Source: Verrucomicrobiia bacterium DG1235
GTDB taxonomy: Bacteria > Verrucomicrobiota > Verrucomicrobiia > Opitutales > Opitutaceae
Length of the DNA stretch: 64,000 nt
Reading direction: 5' to 3'
Assembly: GCA_000155695.1 (NCBI GenBank)
Contig: DS990592.1
Span: forward strand, 4,415,820 to 4,479,819
Below the pieces are notes generated by a model. It made no database searches, had not been told where the DNA came from, and saw nothing but the letters and a program-made list of their open reading frames with translations. A program made the position numbers and the translations under genes. This document shows positions 16,246 to 26,597 of the stretch, one piece after another (position 1 is the first letter of the stretch; each line of letters starts with the position of its first letter).

Positions 16246-18696
16246 ATGAAGAGAGTAGTGCATCAGGTTTTGGTCGTTTGGTATTTAAGCTTGCAGGTTC
16301 TTACGGGATTGGCCTTTGCCCAGGTTCCGCCGATAATGGTGGAGGCGATAGATATCTGGGAGGAGGGTGAATCAAGGTTCGACCCGAATGTATTGATGGT
16401 GAAGTTTAGCTCTGATATTGAGGCTGAGTCTGCTGATGCGATTAGGCTTCGTAGTGAAATTGAGTCAGCCTTTCCGGTACTCCAGCTTGAGTGCAGAGGA
16501 GAAAGTCTAGGTTTTTTAGGGTACCGAAAGCTTGATTGTAAGGGGATGAATATTTGGGAGCGCCGCCGATTGATAGAGTCGCTAATGGAGAGTCCCTTGG
16601 TCGAGTACGTAGGAGAAAGTAGCCGTATCGAAATTTTGGATTATCCGAACGATCCCAAGTTTTCGAGCTCCTGGGGGTTGGAATCAATTAATGCTCAGGC
16701 AGGTTGGGAAGTGATAACCGACTCGAGGGATATTGTAGTAGCAATCATCGATACTGGAGTGGATTATCTGCATGAGGATATTGCCGGGAACATGTGGGCC
16801 AATCCTGGCGAAATTGAAGGCAATGGAATTGATGATGATGGGAATGGTTTTGTTGATGATGTACACGGCTACGATTTTGGCGATGATGATGGAGACGTAA
16901 TGGACACGATAGGGCATGGTACGCATGTTGCGGGTATTGTTGGGGCGTGCGGCAATAATGGGATCGGTATCTCAGGGGTGTCTTGGCAGTCGGATATAAT
17001 GGGGGTGAAAGTAAGTGACGAAGCAGGGCGTATCTATACACATCGGATCGCTGAAGGTATTGTATATGCTGTGGAGATGGGCGCGTCCGTTATTAATATA
17101 AGTTTAGGAGGAGATTGGTATAGTCGGGAAATGAAAGACGCTTTGTCGATTGCGGAGCAGCATGGCGTGACGGTTGTCGTCTCCGCTGGTAACGATGGAA
17201 GGAGTACAGATGTTCGGCCGAAGTATCCCGCTAGTTATTTGAATGAAAACATCTTGTCTGTGGGAGCTGTCAGTCCGAGTGATACTCTGACCAGCTTTTC
17301 CAATTTCGGGCCTAGAAGCGTTGATATTTCAGCTCCCGGTTTAGGGATATTGTCGCTGTACCCAAAGAATAGGTATATGTTTGGAAGTGGTACTTCCATG
17401 GCGGCTCCGCATGTGACAGGGGCGGTAGCCCTCGCTTACTCAAGCTTCACGGAGAGGGATGTTCTAGCGGGAAGGCATTCTGACATTATAAGCCGGACTT
17501 TGGGTGCGACCACAACGGTAAAGACTGATGAGCGCTTGATTCGCTCAGGGGGTATTCTCGATTTGGGAAAACTCTTGAGGCAGTCACGTATGACGGCCAA
17601 TAAGAAGGTGAATTCATTTTATCGTAGAAGTTACGTGACCGCTGCCGAAATTGAGATCCCTTATGCGGGGAAATGGATCCTGGATTTTGACGTTTTGTCT
17701 TACCCTTTAAGCGGTGGGAATGGGCAGGCGGAGTTTTGGGTAGATGGAGTCCGTAGAGATTTGGTTCAAAAGAGATCTGTGACGCCGCATTATGTATATC
17801 CGCGCATGTATTTACTTCAAAAATCGAAGCAGTATGTAGTGAATGCTGCTAAAGGGGTTTTATGCGAAATCAAAGTTATGAGTCATGGCGGCTTCAATTC
17901 TCTCGATACTGCAAGAATTGTCATCAAGGAGGATTGCCGGGAGAGTAATACGGTGAAATTGTCCGAGTTTCCAAGGGAGTGTCTGACTTACAGCTACATT
18001 GATACTCCGCCTTGGTTTTGGTTTACGCCATGGGATGGCCCGTGGAAGAATATTGCTTATGCGTATCAGTTTTCGCCAGAGCCGGGAGATTGGGAGTTCA
18101 AAGTAGACTTTAATTCGCTCGCTGTGGGTGGTGGGGAATTAGATGTGTTGATTGAAACAGGAGAGAAAGGCGGGAAAAAGAATGAAGTTTACAGTCGGCG
18201 TTTCTCTAATACTGCGAGCGTAAGTAATCGCTTTATTGTCTCAACTACGAACCAAACTGCTTTTGTCAAATTAGTGGTTTGTAGTGTAGCGGATATTCGC
18301 GTTGGTGATCTGAGAATAGTGTTGGATGAGTATTCCTCAGATGAAGTAAGAGCGAAGAAATTGCGCTCGCGAGTGAGTCCAAATTCTAAGGTAACGGTTT
18401 GCGAAGTGGAGATTCCTTCAACGGGTACTTGGAGCTTAGAATCTAAGGTTTCAGCTGTCTCTCTGCGTGGAGGCTTTTTGAGAGGCATCCTTTGGGTTGG
18501 AGGGGATAAGGAGGCATTCTTCGTCGGTAAGACTTTGACTCCCGCCTCGGTTAGAAATGGGGTCGTTCTTTTGAACGAAAACACAAATCACACTTTTTCG
18601 GTGAAGAGGGGAGAGAGGGTCCGTATTGATATTAGTACTACGAGAGGAGAGGCGCAGGTGAATAGGGCAGATCTTTGGCTGGTTCGTGTGAAGTGA
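16246..18696 (+). CDS. Secreted subtilisin-like serine protease (S8) with two C-terminal beta domains
   Basis: An exported protease of 816 residues. The chosen ATG at 16246 has a purine-rich ribosome site (GGAAAGGGAGAAG) and begins a signal peptide ending LAFA|Q near residue 26; the frame is open further upstream to 16090. A propeptide-like region (~30-130) precedes the peptidase domain, with catalytic Asp169 (AIIDTGVD), His224 (GHGTHVAG) and Ser384 (GTSMAAPHVTG). A calcium-type Asp-rich loop (GNGIDDDGNGFVDD) is present. The C-terminal ~400 residues contain two similar beta-sandwich segments, starting YVTAAEIEIPYAGKW and TVCEVEIPSTGTW, probably for substrate or surface binding. Confidence 0.92.
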   Translation: MKRVVHQVLVVWYLSLQVLTGLAFAQVPPIMVEAIDIWEEGESRFDPNVLMVKFSSDIEAESADAIRLRSEIESAFPVLQLECRGESLGFLGYRKLDCKGMNIWERRRLIESLMESPLVEYVGESSRIEILDYPNDPKFSSSWGLESINAQAGWEVITDSRDIVVAIIDTGVDYLHEDIAGNMWANPGEIEGNGIDDDGNGFVDDVHGYDFGDDDGDVMDTIGHGTHVAGIVGACGNNGIGISGVSWQSDIMGVKVSDEAGRIYTHRIAEGIVYAVEMGASVINISLGGDWYSREMKDALSIAEQHGVTVVVSAGNDGRSTDVRPKYPASYLNENILSVGAVSPSDTLTSFSNFGPRSVDISAPGLGILSLYPKNRYMFGSGTSMAAPHVTGAVALAYSSFTERDVLAGRHSDIISRTLGATTTVKTDERLIRSGGILDLGKLLRQSRMTANKKVNSFYRRSYVTAAEIEIPYAGKWILDFDVLSYPLSGGNGQAEFWVDGVRRDLVQKRSVTPHYVYPRMYLLQKSKQYVVNAAKGVLCEIKVMSHGGFNSLDTARIVIKEDCRESNTVKLSEFPRECLTYSYIDTPPWFWFTPWDGPWKNIAYAYQFSPEPGDWEFKVDFNSLAVGGGELDVLIETGEKGGKKNEVYSRRFSNTASVSNRFIVSTTNQTAFVKLVVCSVADIRVGDLRIVLDEYSSDEVRAKKLRSRVSPNSKVTVCEVEIPSTGTWSLESKVSAVSLRGGFLRGILWVGGDKEAFFVGKTLTPASVRNGVVLLNENTNHTFSVKRGERVRIDISTTRGEAQVNRADLWLVRVK

Positions 18697-18872
18697 AGCT
18701 ATACGCTGGGTGTGTGGATGTTTCTTTGGTATTTTTGAGTAACCTGTAAGGTGTAATGGCCTGTTCTGAAGACTCAGCTCGTTTCTGAAAAAGAAGAGCT
18801 TTCGGCCCCTGCTGGCGAAAGGTTACGAGCTTATTGTATCCAGATACGGATACGAATTAGGGCATTTCGATA

Positions 18873-19934
18873 TTATCGTCTGGCTATGGAAAGCGCATAG
18901 ACGGCGAAGGACGCTAGCCAGTGTTCGCCCTCGTAGCCTCCGCTCGCTATGTTGGGCAATGTGACTTCTATATGATTGGTGGCGATTTCTCGAAACTGGT
19001 GTTTGCGTGGATCGTTTATGGGGAGCTTTTTGGCGATGGCAGCAAGGCACCAAGCTCGGCTGATATTTAGTCCGTCGAGGTGGACGAGGTGTCCGTCTGT
19101 GCGGCCGGTGACGGTTGCTGGCACGGCGAGCGTTGCGGGGAGGTCTGGAAGAAACTTGTCAAACCAAGCTGCAAATTCTGCTTCCGGCAGGAGGCGTTGC
19201 ATGAGGTTGGCCTCTTCCAGGCAGGGTGAGAGGAAATCAGTGCCGCTTGGCTCATAGTTTGCCGGACAGTTTGTATCCGAAATATAGTAGCGATTGGCGG
19301 CGTCTTGAATAGCGGCTTTCAGTTCAACTCGCTCTTGCGCGACAGCGTAGTCCCATGCGAAAGACAGGCCGAAGGCGGTGTTTGGGTGGATTCCGGTGCG
19401 GATGGGGTAGGTTTGGCGGGGCAGGAAATCGATGTAGAGGAATTCGATTCTATCCGCGAGGGGTTGAAGCGCTTCTGCCCAGGCTTTAGCTTGCGAGTCG
19501 TCCCAGGTGTTTAGCTCTTCGGAGAGTTTCAGGAGCCATGCCCAGCCGTAGGTGCGTTCGAAGCTTTTGCGCACGCGAGCGCTCATGTAGTCGAGTTCTC
19601 TGAGTATTTTTTCCGGTTGCAGGTTTTTGTCGATGGCGGCCCGTATTTCAGCGGTTTCTGGGAGCTCGCGAAATTCTTTCATTAAGCGGATGAGCATCCA
19701 GTGTCCGTGTACGGAAGAGTGCCAATCGAAGCAGCCGTAGAAGGCGGGATGCAGTTCGCGCGGGGGGCCGAGGTCAGCGTCGCTCTCCAGCACGTGTCCG
19801 ATCTTGTTGGGATACTCCTGACCGATGCAATTGAGGGCGAGCGAAGCCAAATGGGAGGCGCTCGCCATGGTGAGCTGAGGGAGTTCATTGCCTTGATCGC
19901 GGATAAGAAATTCGTCTTCGTTTGTTTCTGTCAT
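18873..19934 (-). CDS. DUF2891 family protein
   Basis: A 353-residue protein of the DUF2891 family, recognised from HPAFYGCFDWHSSVHGHWM and RTYGWAWLLKL, with a conserved end ASGGYEGEHWLASFAVYAL. The fold is expected to be an all-alpha (alpha/alpha) toroid similar to glycoside-processing enzymes; no catalytic activity is established. No signal peptide is obvious from this start, although internal starts (for example Met23) are possible. It lies on the opposite strand between the subtilase and the GH43 gene. Confidence 0.85.
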   Translation of the reverse strand: MTETNEDEFLIRDQGNELPQLTMASASHLASLALNCIGQEYPNKIGHVLESDADLGPPRELHPAFYGCFDWHSSVHGHWMLIRLMKEFRELPETAEIRAAIDKNLQPEKILRELDYMSARVRKSFERTYGWAWLLKLSEELNTWDDSQAKAWAEALQPLADRIEFLYIDFLPRQTYPIRTGIHPNTAFGLSFAWDYAVAQERVELKAAIQDAANRYYISDTNCPANYEPSGTDFLSPCLEEANLMQRLLPEAEFAAWFDKFLPDLPATLAVPATVTGRTDGHLVHLDGLNISRAWCLAAIAKKLPINDPRKHQFREIATNHIEVTLPNIASGGYEGEHWLASFAVYALSIARR

Positions 19935-20233
19935 GGTGAGAGTGATCAGGCTAAGGAGAATGGCGGCGGTGGAGAGTTTTATTTTTTGCGCGTGGGAATT
20001 TCTCGGCGTGTAGATGAGCGAAGTGGGACTGGGTTTTTTGTGGGCCTGAGGGCAATGATCTTCGCTGGGGAGGGTCTATGGGAAGGCGGAAGGGTAATTA
20101 AGGCGGTGATTGGCGGGTTTGGTGAGCGTTTGGCGCATTTATGGGTAGGCCCAGTTCATTTATCCCAATTTGCTTGGGGAGCCGTCGTCTATCCCGTTCC
20201 CCATTTTATTGTCTAGCATTACCTTTTCCGTTT

Positions 20234-22996
20234 ATGAGGCTTTTTCAGCGATCAGTTTTACTACTTTTGGCGCTCTGTAGCGTAGGCTCTTATCTTGCGG
20301 CCCAGACGCCGAGTTTCACCCGCGATGCGTCGGTGCACGATCCGTCGGTCATCAAGGTTGGCGATCGCTTCTACGTTTTCGGTTCTCACGGGGCGTCTGC
20401 CTGGACGGAGGATTTGATGAATTGGACGCAGGTGGCTTCAGGGATGCAGAGTGGCAAGGTTCATTTTACGAACTGGCAGTCCACTCTGTCCGATCTGTTC
20501 ACGTGGACTCAGGCAGGGACCTTGTGGGCGGCGGACGTCTATCAGCTAGAGGACGGGAAGTATTATTATTATTACAATGTTTGGACGGATCATCTCAGTT
20601 ATCGAAGCTACATGGGGCTGGCGGTATCTGATGATATCGAGGGCCCTTACGCGAATGTGGGAGAGCTCTTGAAGGGAGGCACGGGGGTGGCTGGCTTTGA
20701 TCCTGCTTTCGATCCAAACACTATTGATCCCACGCTCTACCGTGACACGGAGGGTAACCTTTGGATGGTTTACGGCTCTTATTCCGGCGGAATCTTCACG
20801 CTCGAAATGGATGACGTGACGGGATTTCAGAAACCGGGGCAGGGATGGGGAACGAAGCTCTTGGATGGTCGGTTCGCTTCGATTGAAGGGCCGTTCATGG
20901 ATTATAATCCAGAAACTGGATACTACTATCTTTTCTTGTCTTATGGTGGTCTTGCTGCGGCGGACGGATATCAGATGCGCGTGCTCAGGTCGGAAAATCC
21001 AGACGGGCCGTTTTTCGATCCTGCAGGTACGAACATGTCGACTGCCTCTTCTGGCTCCTGGACTCAGAATGGTCTCAAGTTAGCGGGCGGATGGCAGTTT
21101 ACGGCGGTAGAGGGGGAGTTCGAGCAAACTCCGGCGGGCTACCTAGCGCCGGGTCACAACTCCGTGATGAAGGATCCGGCTAATGGCAAGTGGTTCAATT
21201 TTTTCCATACGCGTTTCGTAGGACGAGGCGAGGCGCATGAGGTTCGCGTTCACCAGCTGTTTTTTAACGAGGACGGCTGGCCTGTGATGGCGCCGCATCG
21301 ATATGCTGGTGAGACTCAAGGCGACTACACGACTGAGCAGATCGCTGGATCGTATAAGGTGATCAACCACGGCAAGGACGTGACCAGAGAGGCTGTCCCA
21401 AAGACTTCATCGGTTGTTGGGCTTACTGCGAGCGGAGGGCTTGTCGGGGCGGCTGGAAGCTGGGAGATGATAGACGGCAAGAATATCCGAATCACCATGG
21501 ATGGAGTTCTGTTCAAGGGGGTTGTCTGCGAACAGTGGGATGATGAAAACCGCAAGTGGCTAAATGGGTTCTCTGCTATTTCTCAGGATGGAGTATCGCT
21601 CTGGGGCAGTGAGGTGGCAGTTCTGGACCGCACGGGCAACCTGAATCCGCCCGATCTAGAGCCGATTCCCGATATGGCTTTGGCGATGGGTGAAAGTCTG
21701 TCGCTCGTTCTGAGCAACAGGGAGCCAGCTACGGATTTGGTTTTGGAGTATAAGGTTGTGGAAGCACCCGATGGTTTGCAGGTGGATGTAGTTTCTGGTG
21801 AGATCACTTGGGAGCCATTGGCCTCGCAAATGGGCCAGGTATTTACGGTTCACATACAGTTGTTTGATTTGATCGATCCGAGTTTAGCGGATGAGGTCCG
21901 GTTTTCGGTGTATGTAGGAGGTGGATACCGATTTGAGGAAGCTCGTTTTGGGTTCGATGCTGAAGCATCTAGTGGGATTTTCGATGTCGAAGGTAGGCTG
22001 ACAGGACTGACGGCAAGGCTGAGCGGAACGGGAGCGAACCATACTGCTCGCGATTCGAACCTGACGCTTGACGCGGTAAACAGTAGGCTGTTGATGGCGT
22101 CATCCGAGAGTGACTTCAATGGGCAAGCTGGGATGGCGACCTTATCCGCGGTGGGAGTCAATCTCTCGGAGCTCGGCTTCAACGGATCGCAGGATTTCTC
22201 GGTTAGCGCAGAGTTTGGACCGCTGGAAGGGCTGGAGAGCGTGGACCAGCTTGGAGTCTTTGTAGGCAGCTCGGCCACGACATTAACGCGGGCGGGTATT
22301 ATACAGTCGGCGATCCCCGAAGGCTTGGGAGTGCATACTCAATTGGGGTCGGACGTTGGGCCGACTTTTGATGGCTCCGTTTACGATCTGGCTGACGGCT
22401 TGTCGGTGACGATAGCGAGGGAGGCTGGAGAGTGGAGTTATCTGGTGGATGCCGTGTCTGTTAGTCCTCAGTCGCCGAATGCCGAATTTCTTGACGGGGT
22501 GAGTGATTTGACGGCGGGGGTGTTCGCTGTCAATCCATTGAATTCTGTAAGCAAGTCCTTCGCGTTGAAGTCATTCCGTGTTGCGGTTCTATCTAATCAG
22601 CTGAGAGAGACACGTATCCAAGAATGGAGGACGACGCATTTTGGCCAGAATCCGGTCGCTGGCGTAGCAGGCAATGGAGATGATCCAGATGAAGATGGGC
22701 GTACGAACTTGGTAGAATATGCCTTGGGTACGGATCCGACGCAGGCTGATGGGGACCCGAACTGGCGGGTGAGGGTAGAAGACGACAAGCTTGTCTGGAC
22801 TCTTTCACAATTGGATGATCCGGCGCTGAGCTACGAGGTGCGCTCGAGTGAAGCGCCGACGGGCGAGTTTGCCAAAGTAGTTTGGCGGAGTGTCGCAGGA
22901 GGAAATCAAGACGGCGCTGTGGAAGTCGAAGCTGAATTGCCTCCAGGGCAAGAGTCGAAGCTCTTTCTGAAGCTTAGCGTGGATACTGTGGAATGA
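20234..22996 (+). CDS. Secreted glycoside hydrolase family 43, multidomain (arabinanase-like)
   Basis: A 920-residue exported enzyme, likely an endo-arabinanase or related arabinan/xylan hydrolase. The signal peptide ends LAAQ near residue 24, which fixes the ATG at 20234. The five-bladed propeller (~25-370) starts with DASVHDPSVIKVGDRFY, where Asp36 is the expected general base; FDPNTIDPTLYRD and SIEGPFMDYNPETGYYYL carry the further acidic residues. A lipocalin-like GH43 accessory domain (ITMDGVLFKGVVCEQWD) follows, then an Ig-like region and a concanavalin-like segment. The end, DDPDEDGRTNLVEYALGTDP, is the C-terminal module common on verrucomicrobial secreted proteins. Confidence 0.9.
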   Translation: MRLFQRSVLLLLALCSVGSYLAAQTPSFTRDASVHDPSVIKVGDRFYVFGSHGASAWTEDLMNWTQVASGMQSGKVHFTNWQSTLSDLFTWTQAGTLWAADVYQLEDGKYYYYYNVWTDHLSYRSYMGLAVSDDIEGPYANVGELLKGGTGVAGFDPAFDPNTIDPTLYRDTEGNLWMVYGSYSGGIFTLEMDDVTGFQKPGQGWGTKLLDGRFASIEGPFMDYNPETGYYYLFLSYGGLAAADGYQMRVLRSENPDGPFFDPAGTNMSTASSGSWTQNGLKLAGGWQFTAVEGEFEQTPAGYLAPGHNSVMKDPANGKWFNFFHTRFVGRGEAHEVRVHQLFFNEDGWPVMAPHRYAGETQGDYTTEQIAGSYKVINHGKDVTREAVPKTSSVVGLTASGGLVGAAGSWEMIDGKNIRITMDGVLFKGVVCEQWDDENRKWLNGFSAISQDGVSLWGSEVAVLDRTGNLNPPDLEPIPDMALAMGESLSLVLSNREPATDLVLEYKVVEAPDGLQVDVVSGEITWEPLASQMGQVFTVHIQLFDLIDPSLADEVRFSVYVGGGYRFEEARFGFDAEASSGIFDVEGRLTGLTARLSGTGANHTARDSNLTLDAVNSRLLMASSESDFNGQAGMATLSAVGVNLSELGFNGSQDFSVSAEFGPLEGLESVDQLGVFVGSSATTLTRAGIIQSAIPEGLGVHTQLGSDVGPTFDGSVYDLADGLSVTIAREAGEWSYLVDAVSVSPQSPNAEFLDGVSDLTAGVFAVNPLNSVSKSFALKSFRVAVLSNQLRETRIQEWRTTHFGQNPVAGVAGNGDDPDEDGRTNLVEYALGTDPTQADGDPNWRVRVEDDKLVWTLSQLDDPALSYEVRSSEAPTGEFAKVVWRSVAGGNQDGAVEVEAELPPGQESKLFLKLSVDTVE

Positions 22997-23033
22997 GTCG
23001 CGGCAATCGAATCGCCTATGAAAGGATTTCAGC

Positions 23034-23222
23034 TTAGCGAAACTGTTTAGCCTGCTCTAGGTAGTCATAGCCGCCGCTCGCGAGCTTTTCGCAAAGCTCT
23101 TTCCGGTCGATCGAATGGCTAAGGCACAATTCTTCGAGTGAATCAAAGTGGTTTCGTATGGCGGTGTTTACGATGCCTACGAGCAGGTGCGGGTCCATGT
23201 TTTGAAATTTCGTCCAGTCCAT
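23034..23222 (-). CDS. DUF4250 small protein
   Basis: A 62-residue protein beginning MDWTKFQNMDPHLLVGIVNT and ending KLASGGYDYLEQAKQFR, the signature of the DUF4250 family. ATG 23222 is preferred; a TTG 16 codons upstream is in frame but adds only a Lys/Asn-rich stretch. Family members are small, helical and of unknown function. It is convergent with the GH43 gene, with a 37-bp gap. Confidence 0.8.
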   Translation of the reverse strand: MDWTKFQNMDPHLLVGIVNTAIRNHFDSLEELCLSHSIDRKELCEKLASGGYDYLEQAKQFR

Positions 23223-23433
23223 TTTGTAGTTCTTTGAGTTCTGTTTTTTCAGCTTTTCGTCGTGATTCAAGCGTAGAGTTTAGCTTAAGAGGAGAGCGGA
23301 GTATTGATTGAGCTGTCGAAAAGTATATAAGGTTTTGCGCGGTGGCGGTTAAGGCTTGATGAAAATCTGATATATAAATGATTTATCATCATGTATGTGT
23401 TGTGTTTTATCTAGGGGTAGCGTTCTTTGTGTT

Positions 23434-24105
23434 ATGTTTTATAGACTTAACTCAAGGTATGTATGTCGATTCGCTTCTCGAGGATTTCTTTTTTGTATAT
23501 TAGCCTTATTTGTTGGTTGCTCTTCTTCGTCACGATTTTCGATTACTCCAAGCGTGGGCTCTATGGGGCTTGTTGTACAGTCACATGGCGTGAGTGTTGA
23601 GCTTTTGGCTCCTATGTTTTCGAACGAGGTCGATGAGTTGCCGTCTTTCGTAATTACCTTGGAAAACCGTGGCTCGGAGGGGATCTATTTTCTGCCAGAG
23701 CATGTACGTGTGCTCTCTGGCGAGCAAGCTGTTCATAAATATACGCCCTCTGAGCTTAGCGAGCGAATTCAAGAGGAATCCCAGCGCGAAGCGGAAGAAT
23801 ATAGCGGGCAGCAAGCGGAAGTTTTTTTGCAGTCAGATGCTGCTAGGCAAGATCCAAGTATGGCATTGGCGACGATTTCAGCTGCTAAAAACGCCAATCG
23901 TGCAGCAGCCGTTCGAGAAGCTCAGGAGAAGCGGCTGCGCGAGCTTTCGAACCTAATCGTTCCGGTGCATATTGAACCGGGGCGAGCGGTTAGAGGGGTC
24001 TTGAAAGTTGACGCAAATGATATATTGCCAGACACTCCCCTTCGAGTTTTTCTAACCCTAGAGGGAGAGTCTTATGAGTTCGTATTCGATGTAGGTTCGA
24101 AATAG
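23434..24105 (+). CDS. Lipoprotein of unknown function
   Basis: About 223 residues. A lipobox-like LFVGC follows an N-terminal hydrophobic segment (GFLFCILALFVGC), suggesting a lipid-anchored envelope protein. The mature part has a beta-rich domain (VQSHGVSVELLAPMF, SFVITLENRGSEGIYFLPEHV), a charged helical stretch rich in Glu/Gln/Ala, and a closing beta segment (LRVFLTLEGESYEFVF). ATG 23434 is used; the frame is open to 23395. No family recognised. It stands alone before the gene-free kilobase. Confidence 0.65.
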   Translation: MFYRLNSRYVCRFASRGFLFCILALFVGCSSSSRFSITPSVGSMGLVVQSHGVSVELLAPMFSNEVDELPSFVITLENRGSEGIYFLPEHVRVLSGEQAVHKYTPSELSERIQEESQREAEEYSGQQAEVFLQSDAARQDPSMALATISAAKNANRAAAVREAQEKRLRELSNLIVPVHIEPGRAVRGVLKVDANDILPDTPLRVFLTLEGESYEFVFDVGSK

Positions 24106-25135
24106 TTAGCGTTCTGATGGAGCTGGAATCCTTGATAATGCTTTGTTAAATAGAGAAAAAGATCGGTTAATTACTACTCTTTGTCTTTATGCGAAGGATT
24201 TTTGAGCACTAGATTAGTCATGTATTTATTTTTTGGATGCGTTTATGGGTTTAGTGGTGAATGTCTGCATCCTATTGTGGAGTAGGGCTCTGCATTCGTC
24301 TGTATTGTGCGCGACGTCTGGTATTTAGGCAGGACTTATGGCGTGGAATGAGAGCTGGACTCCGAATTGAAGCCTGTGTTTAGGGCATTTCGGCGGGTAA
24401 GCTGGGGCTTGTTAGGAGAGCGAATGTCTGGGGCATGGCTTAGGGAACTCAGGGGTGAGGTGACGCACGCGCTGCTTTGGGGGTACTTTAAGATTCCTGG
24501 AGCCGACAGGTTTGCTGCGGAATCAGCTAGGGTTGAGGGTAACTCTGCCTGACAGCCACCGATGGGGTTGGGGTACCATGAAAGGAGTAGCTGGTCTGTG
24601 GGTTGGTTGGGCGGTAGGAGTTTTGCTCCAGTAGAAGGCTTGAGGATCGGCGGTGGGGACACTCGTTGGAAATCTGGAAGTCGGAACTCCCCGTCTTCTA
24701 GTCTTTGCCCTGATTCGCCTTTGGGGGGTGGCTTTAGCTTTGCGGGGTTTTGTAAATATTTCTTGAAAATCCCTCGGGTGGGAGCAGCTTGAGGCTAGTT
24801 GTAAGTCCTTACTCGTAAGCTGTTAGATATTGCTGGAATCCATTCTTTCTGACCACGCGGCCTGGCTTCGTTCTCGTGCCTGTTTTCGAAAGCGATTGGA
24901 GTCGATCAATGGTCTAGTTGGATGCTGGCGATGCCTGTATTTGCTGATCGGGCAAGGGGTGTAGATAACGACGCATCGTTTCTCGATCGGGCGCCGAAAT
25001 GGCGGTAGCGTGCTAGGTCTGGGCGATAGTGAGGGAAAATGACTGATTTCGTTAGAACACGTTTGTGGGGAATTTCGTCCAATTCCCAGCAAAGCGCTGA
25101 TCGACTGCTGTTTCCGGGACCGATAATTGAATTTC
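24106..25135 (+). other. Gene-poor region of about 1 kb upstream of the polysaccharide cluster
   Basis: No open frame here has credible protein character on either strand; the longest read as low-complexity antisense sequence. A short hairpin lies at about 25069-25087 (GGGAATT ... AATTCCC). The region could be a long leader for the cluster or a decayed gene. Confidence 0.5.
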
Positions 25136-26500
25136 ATGAGTCAGATCACTGCATACGCCGAAGACTATCCTGAGGATTTGTATGACTCGGAACCGAGTGC
25201 TGCCGATCGGGCTTACCGATTCGGGGGCTTTTTGCTGGGAGGAGTTGTCGCCTACGGCCTTTACGGTCAGATCAGCGCGGTGCTGGCAGCGGCCGGCTTG
25301 GGAGTCGGTTCCCGAATGGTGACGGTGCCTTCGAGAGCTCTGTTGTTATGTTTGGCCTTAGCGGGTCTTTTCTCTCTGCTTTTCCGTCCGAAAAAATTTA
25401 ATGGAAGCGTTGTCTTAATCGCGTATTTCGCATTTTGGTTAGCTTTTGGTTGTCGGATTTTACTGGTTGCCGCTACCCGTGTGGACGTCGTCGTGGAGAC
25501 AGGACGATTCACTCTTGAGTTTATTGCGACGATGGCAATTGGCGGCGTTTTTATTCCCGCCCTGTCCATAATGGTAAATTCTTGTTGGGAATGGGCGAAG
25601 TTCATTCGCAATTTGACCTTCGGGCTGGCGATTGCGTCGGGATTGACGACTATTTTGTTCTACGGATCTCGGTTTACCAATTTCGAAAATCGAATGTCGG
25701 CTGGTGATACGACTGGCTCTGTCGATACGGTGAATTCGATTGCGATTGGCTATCTTGGGGCTTCGTTGGTGATGATGTGTCTGTACTTTTTCGTATGCCT
25801 TACGAAGAAGAGTATTTGGGTGACGTTGCTCGCTTTTGCGTTTGGTGGTATGGGCGTGTTTATTATGGTGGGTAGCGCCTCTCGGGGACCGATTATCTGC
25901 GCGAGCGCTACGGCTTTCTTCCTGTTGGCCTCCCAGGCTCGCAGGCTCGACTTCAAAAAGGTTACGATGATGCTTGTGACCGGTTTTCTGGGGGTATCGG
26001 GTGTCGTGATGTTGGCGCAGGCCACGGGCAGTACGGTTATCGATCGTTTGATGGGTATCGGTTACGCTATCGAGAACGAAAGTGAAGGTGCTGCCCGTAT
26101 GGATCTCTATGAGATGGCTCTTGCGGAGATAACGGAGAGACCCGTTTTCGGATCTAGCCTCACGCTAAGGGCGGAAGATGGAACGGATATGTATCCGCAT
26201 AATCTGTTTTTGGAGTCGATGCTCGCGACTGGGTTTGTCGGGACGATCCCACTGTCTATTGTTTTGTTTTTTGCTTTTAGGTCGGCTTGGCTCATCATGC
26301 TGAAACGACCTGAGCTCGGCTGGGTTTCTCTGATTTTCGTCTTGTTCTTCATGTATCAAATGTTTGGTGGAGCGATTTATTCGAGCGGTCAGTTCTGGAT
26401 CTCGACTGCCGCCGTGATATCGTGTGGAAATTGGGTCAGAGCTCATCCAGAAAAAGAAGAAGAGGATGTTCTTGAGGAACCAGAGGAAGAGCAGGACTGA
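25136..26500 (+). CDS. O-antigen ligase/polymerase-like membrane protein (Wzy/WaaL type)
   Basis: A polytopic inner-membrane protein of 454 residues with about 10-11 hydrophobic segments. The large periplasmic loop before the last helices contains RMDLYEMALAEITERPVFGSS and DMYPHNLFLESMLATGFVG, the PHN..LE pattern of the O-antigen ligase family (Wzy_C). MVGSASRGPIICA precedes it. The N and C termini are acidic and soluble. ATG 25136 is preferred to a TTG at 25127. As first gene of a co-directional cluster with glycosyltransferases and a sulfotransferase, it probably polymerises or ligates a surface glycan. Confidence 0.87.
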   Translation: MSQITAYAEDYPEDLYDSEPSAADRAYRFGGFLLGGVVAYGLYGQISAVLAAAGLGVGSRMVTVPSRALLLCLALAGLFSLLFRPKKFNGSVVLIAYFAFWLAFGCRILLVAATRVDVVVETGRFTLEFIATMAIGGVFIPALSIMVNSCWEWAKFIRNLTFGLAIASGLTTILFYGSRFTNFENRMSAGDTTGSVDTVNSIAIGYLGASLVMMCLYFFVCLTKKSIWVTLLAFAFGGMGVFIMVGSASRGPIICASATAFFLLASQARRLDFKKVTMMLVTGFLGVSGVVMLAQATGSTVIDRLMGIGYAIENESEGAARMDLYEMALAEITERPVFGSSLTLRAEDGTDMYPHNLFLESMLATGFVGTIPLSIVLFFAFRSAWLIMLKRPELGWVSLIFVLFFMYQMFGGAIYSSGQFWISTAAVISCGNWVRAHPEKEEEDVLEEPEEEQD

Positions 26501-26597
26501 TTTTTGTGGAGTTTAAGACAATAGTTGGGCTGCGAAAACGAATGATGCGTCATCAATATAAAAAAGAGAGACTGCGCCGTGCTGGCGCTTTGTACAT

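Noticed and set aside
24336-24662. 108-codon minus-strand frame in the gene-poor region
   Set aside because: Ser/Pro/Asn-rich, without domain, ribosome site or conserved-looking pattern.
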